Source: an uncultured Angelakisella sp.
GTDB taxonomy: Bacteria; Bacillota; Clostridia; Oscillospirales; Ruminococcaceae
Direction of reading: 5' to 3'
NCBI GenBank assembly: GCA_910585535.1
Contig: CAJUFK010000144.1
Span: forward strand, 1-7,423
Length of the DNA stretch: 7,423 nucleotides
The notes beneath the pieces are model-generated. The model saw nothing but the letters and a program-made list of their open reading frames with translations. It did not search any database and was not told the origin of the DNA. The translations under genes were made by a program, and so were the position numbers. Every line of letters begins with the position of its first letter. Positions within the stretch are counted from its first letter, which is position 1. Shown piece after piece: positions 5,834-7,423 of the stretch.

Positions 5834-5871
5834 GCAGTGAAAAACTCCCCCGAACCCTTTTTTCTTTTCCG

Positions 5872-5879
5872 CATAGTCT
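5872..5879 (+). promoter_or_regulatory. Possible SigE-type -10 box upstream of the 5906/spoVM unit
   Basis: CATAGTCT fits the mother-cell SigE -10 pattern CATANNNT and lies 26 nt before the start codon at 5906, a sensible distance. spoVM is a SigE-dependent gene in Bacillus. The region where the -35 should lie (around 5848-5857, C-rich with GAAC) is a poor match, so the call is tentative. Confidence 0.3.
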
Positions 5880-5905
5880 GTAGTAAGCAGAGAGGGGGAG
5901 TTTGT

Positions 5906-6076
5906 ATGGGCTGCTGCAAAAGACCCAAACGCCGGGGGCCGCCCCCGCTTTTATCGGTGGTCTGCGCCGCCTTTGGCGCGGGGATCTTTCTGGCTCTGTT
6001 CTGCTCTCTCAAGCTGGTCTTGATCCTGACGGCGGTGTTCCTGGTGGTGCTGGGCGCCCTGGCGTGGGATCCATGA
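5906..6076 (+). CDS. Small membrane-hairpin protein upstream of spoVM, 56 aa
   Basis: The start is ATG 5906, with AGGGGGAG (5893-5900) at 5 nt. The protein starts MGCCKRPKRRGPPP, strongly basic with a Cys pair, then has two hydrophobic stretches (about 15-33 and 37-53) separated by S34 and K36, ending AWDP. This predicts a re-entrant or two-helix hairpin with a cytosolic N-terminus. Its gene lies 28 nt upstream of spoVM on the same strand, so the two are probably co-transcribed and this one may act in sporulation, which is inference from position. Codon third positions are GC-rich like the neighbours. I do not recognise a named family. The start of an overlapping frame a few bases earlier (5902) has no better support and gives a non-hydrophobic product. 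Confidence 0.75.
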   Translation: MGCCKRPKRRGPPPLLSVVCAAFGAGIFLALFCSLKLVLILTAVFLVVLGALAWDP

Positions 6077-6104
6077 CAAATCTGGATAGGGATGGTGACT
6101 TGGT

Positions 6105-6194
6105 ATGAAGGTGGTAGTGGTCAAAAGCCCACGGTTCCTGGCAGGGATCCTACGGTTCATTTTCAAGATCCGCAAAGAGGACCCCATGACCTAA
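6105..6194 (+). CDS. spoVM: Stage V sporulation protein M (SpoVM), 29 aa
   Basis: This reading frame is easily missed because it is only 29 codons. It starts MKVVVVKSPRFLAGIL and continues RFIFKIRKEDPMT. It aligns without gaps to Bacillus SpoVM (26 aa): M1, K2, K7, the functionally critical P9, F11, L12, G14, I15 and R17 are shared, and the basic positions fit an amphipathic helix. SpoVM recognises the convex outer forespore membrane and anchors SpoIVA, the base layer of the spore coat. The ribosome site is probably AGGGATGG (6088-6095) at 9 nt. It lies directly downstream of the 56-aa membrane-protein gene, with which it probably forms a mother-cell operon. The acidic, Pro-containing C-terminal tail is slightly longer than in Bacillus. 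Confidence 0.9.
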   Translation: MKVVVVKSPRFLAGILRFIFKIRKEDPMT

Positions 6195-6212
6195 CCGTTC
6201 CCGGCAAACGGT

Positions 6213-6254
6213 CAAGGGCCCCCTCCTTCCCTGATGGGAAAGAGGGGGCCCTTG
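6213..6254. terminator. Long hairpin between convergent spoVM and S1 genes
   Basis: A 13-bp perfect stem (6213-6225 with 6242-6254) is extended, after one C-A mismatch, by 5 more pairs (6227-6231 with 6236-6240) around a TGAT loop. It lies 18 nt after the spoVM stop and 27 nt after the S1 gene stop on the other strand, the position of a shared terminator. Neither strand has a T-tract after it, so it may work Rho-dependently or by blocking exonucleases. A smaller hairpin (ACCGTT/AACGGT, 6194-6212) directly precedes it. Confidence 0.6.
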
Positions 6255-6281
6255 GTATTGCTTTCTGTTCCGCCTGGAAGC

Positions 6282-7423
6282 TTATTCTTCGACCTCTTCC
6301 ACTGCGGCCGCAGCGTTTTCTGCCTCCTCGGCGGCCTCACGGTCCGCCAGCAAAGCCTTGATGGAAAGGCTGGCGCGCTTTTTCTCGTAATCCAGCTCGG
6401 TGATCTTGGCCTCGACCACATCACCTACCGCCAGCTTGTCGGCGACCTTCTCCACCCGCTCCTTGGCGATCTGGGAAATATGGATCAGACCGTCAATCCC
6501 GGGAATGATCTGTGCAAAGGCGCCAAAGGCGGTGATGGACATGATCTTGACGGTAACCACATCCCCAACCTGATGCTGGGTCTTGATGACCTCCCAGGGG
6601 TTATCCTCGGACTTCTTGTAGATGAGGGAGACCTTCTTGTCCTCGGTATTGATGTCCTTGACGGTGACGGTGACCACGTCGCCCACCTTGACCACCTCGG
6701 AGGGGTGCTTCACCCGCAACCAGGTAAGGTCGGTCATGCCCACGCGCCCGTCTACACCGCCCAGGTCCACAAAGACGCTGAAGTTGGTGATGGACTTTAC
6801 CGTGCCGGTGTAGACCTTGCCAATCTCCACCTCTTCCCAGAACTTCTTGGCCAGTTCCTCCCTCTGGGCGCGGAGAACCGCGCTGATGGAGCCCAGGGCC
6901 CGGCGGCGCTGGCGGTTGGTCTCCAGGATCTTAAAGGAAACCTCCTTGCGGAGAAGAACGTTCAAGTCCCCGTCACGAGGCACACCGGACTGGGAAGCAG
7001 GCACAAAGACCTTGATGCCGTTGGACAGCACCAGGACGCCCCCCTTGATGACCTCTGTAACAATACCGGTGAGGACCTCTCCGGTCTCCCCGGCGCTCAT
7101 CACCTTTTCAAAGCCGGCGGCCTGGTCCAGGCGCTTCTTGGAACACATGGCGGTGCCTTCTACGTCGTTGACCCGCACCACCAGCAGCTCGATCTCGTCC
7201 CCCACCTTGACCAGGTCCTCCGGCTTGGCGGAGGGGTCGTCGGTGAGTTCGCTCATGGGCACAAAGCCGGCGTGCTTGGTGCCGATGTCTACGAAGATCT
7301 CGTTAGGCTTGATGCCGGTAACGACACCAGTCACCTTCTCCCCATTATATGTACTTTTGAAGGACTGATCCAGCATCTCCTCAAAAGTCATGTCATTGCT
7401 GATGTTATCCATTCTGCTCATGG
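6282..7423 (-). CDS. S1-domain RNA-binding protein, 5' end cut by window (likely IspH-S1 fusion)
   Basis: At least 379 aa are visible, with four S1 (OB-fold) domains at about residues 26-97, 112-183, 199-270 and 284-356, counted from the ATG at 7421. Domains 3 and 4 are the most canonical (TGTVKSITNFSVFVDLGG; SITAFGAFAQIIPGIDGLIH), domain 2 is degenerate, and the tail is Glu/Ala-rich. Such proteins bind mRNA and assist translation as ribosomal protein S1 homologues. The ATG is 2 nt from the window edge, so the true start cannot be judged and no ribosome site is visible. The stretch MSRMDNISNDMTFEEMLDQS resembles the linker that follows the IspH (HMBPP reductase) half in the fused IspH-S1 proteins of many Clostridia; I therefore think the 5' half lies outside the window. 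A stand-alone S1 protein is the alternative. Confidence 0.88.
   Translation of the reverse strand, partial: MSRMDNISNDMTFEEMLDQSFKSTYNGEKVTGVVTGIKPNEIFVDIGTKHAGFVPMSELTDDPSAKPEDLVKVGDEIELLVVRVNDVEGTAMCSKKRLDQAAGFEKVMSAGETGEVLTGIVTEVIKGGVLVLSNGIKVFVPASQSGVPRDGDLNVLLRKEVSFKILETNRQRRRALGSISAVLRAQREELAKKFWEEVEIGKVYTGTVKSITNFSVFVDLGGVDGRVGMTDLTWLRVKHPSEVVKVGDVVTVTVKDINTEDKKVSLIYKKSEDNPWEVIKTQHQVGDVVTVKIMSITAFGAFAQIIPGIDGLIHISQIAKERVEKVADKLAVGDVVEAKITELDYEKKRASLSIKALLADREAAEEAENAAAAVEEVEE

Overview
The window looks like a chromosomal segment of a GC-rich, endospore-forming member of the Clostridia, most plausibly an Oscillospiraceae/Ruminococcaceae-type gut anaerobe. The grounds are a spoVA operon, a previously uncalled spoVM, strongly GC-biased third codon positions, and an S1-domain protein whose linker and layout match the IspH-S1 fusions common in that group. 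The genus assignment is inference; no marker gene settles it.

Layout. Bases 1-584 hold no gene that I can support. They carry two GC hairpins, a degenerate inverted copy of a repeat, and four head-to-tail copies of a 98-bp repeat; a 26-bp extra block sits ahead of each of the first two. Each repeat copy has a short hairpin that is kept by G-U wobble where the sequence changes. The array stops 4 bp before a near-perfect vegetative promoter (589-616) that drives a 63-aa surface-type protein (677-868). That protein has a signal peptide, an NPSTGD sorting-like motif, one membrane segment and a KKRK tail, with almost nothing in between. A strong intrinsic terminator follows at 938-963.

From 979 to 3569 run two overlapping, co-directional genes: a 708-aa protein with a class I SAM-dependent methyltransferase domain in its second half, and a YbhB/YbcL (PEBP) family protein. 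Downstream is an open frame that looks coding (from 3646) but has no stop codon before it runs into a strong terminator shared with the 3' end of spoVAE.

From 5697 down to 3813 on the minus strand is a minimal spoVAC-spoVAD-spoVAE operon, whose products move dipicolinic acid into the developing spore and out during germination. Divergently, from 5906 to 6194, are a 56-aa membrane hairpin protein and spoVM, a 29-aa amphipathic peptide that marks the forespore surface for coat assembly. The intergenic region between the two sporulation units contains a cluster of five TTTCMAC heptamers. The window ends with four S1 RNA-binding domains on the minus strand (6282-7423), probably the C-terminal half of a longer protein cut by the window edge.

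The most notable items are the structured 98-bp repeat array next to a strong promoter, the surface protein with nearly no ectodomain, spoVM with its partner small membrane ORF, the stop-less frame at 3646, and the heptamer cluster between the two sporulation operons.
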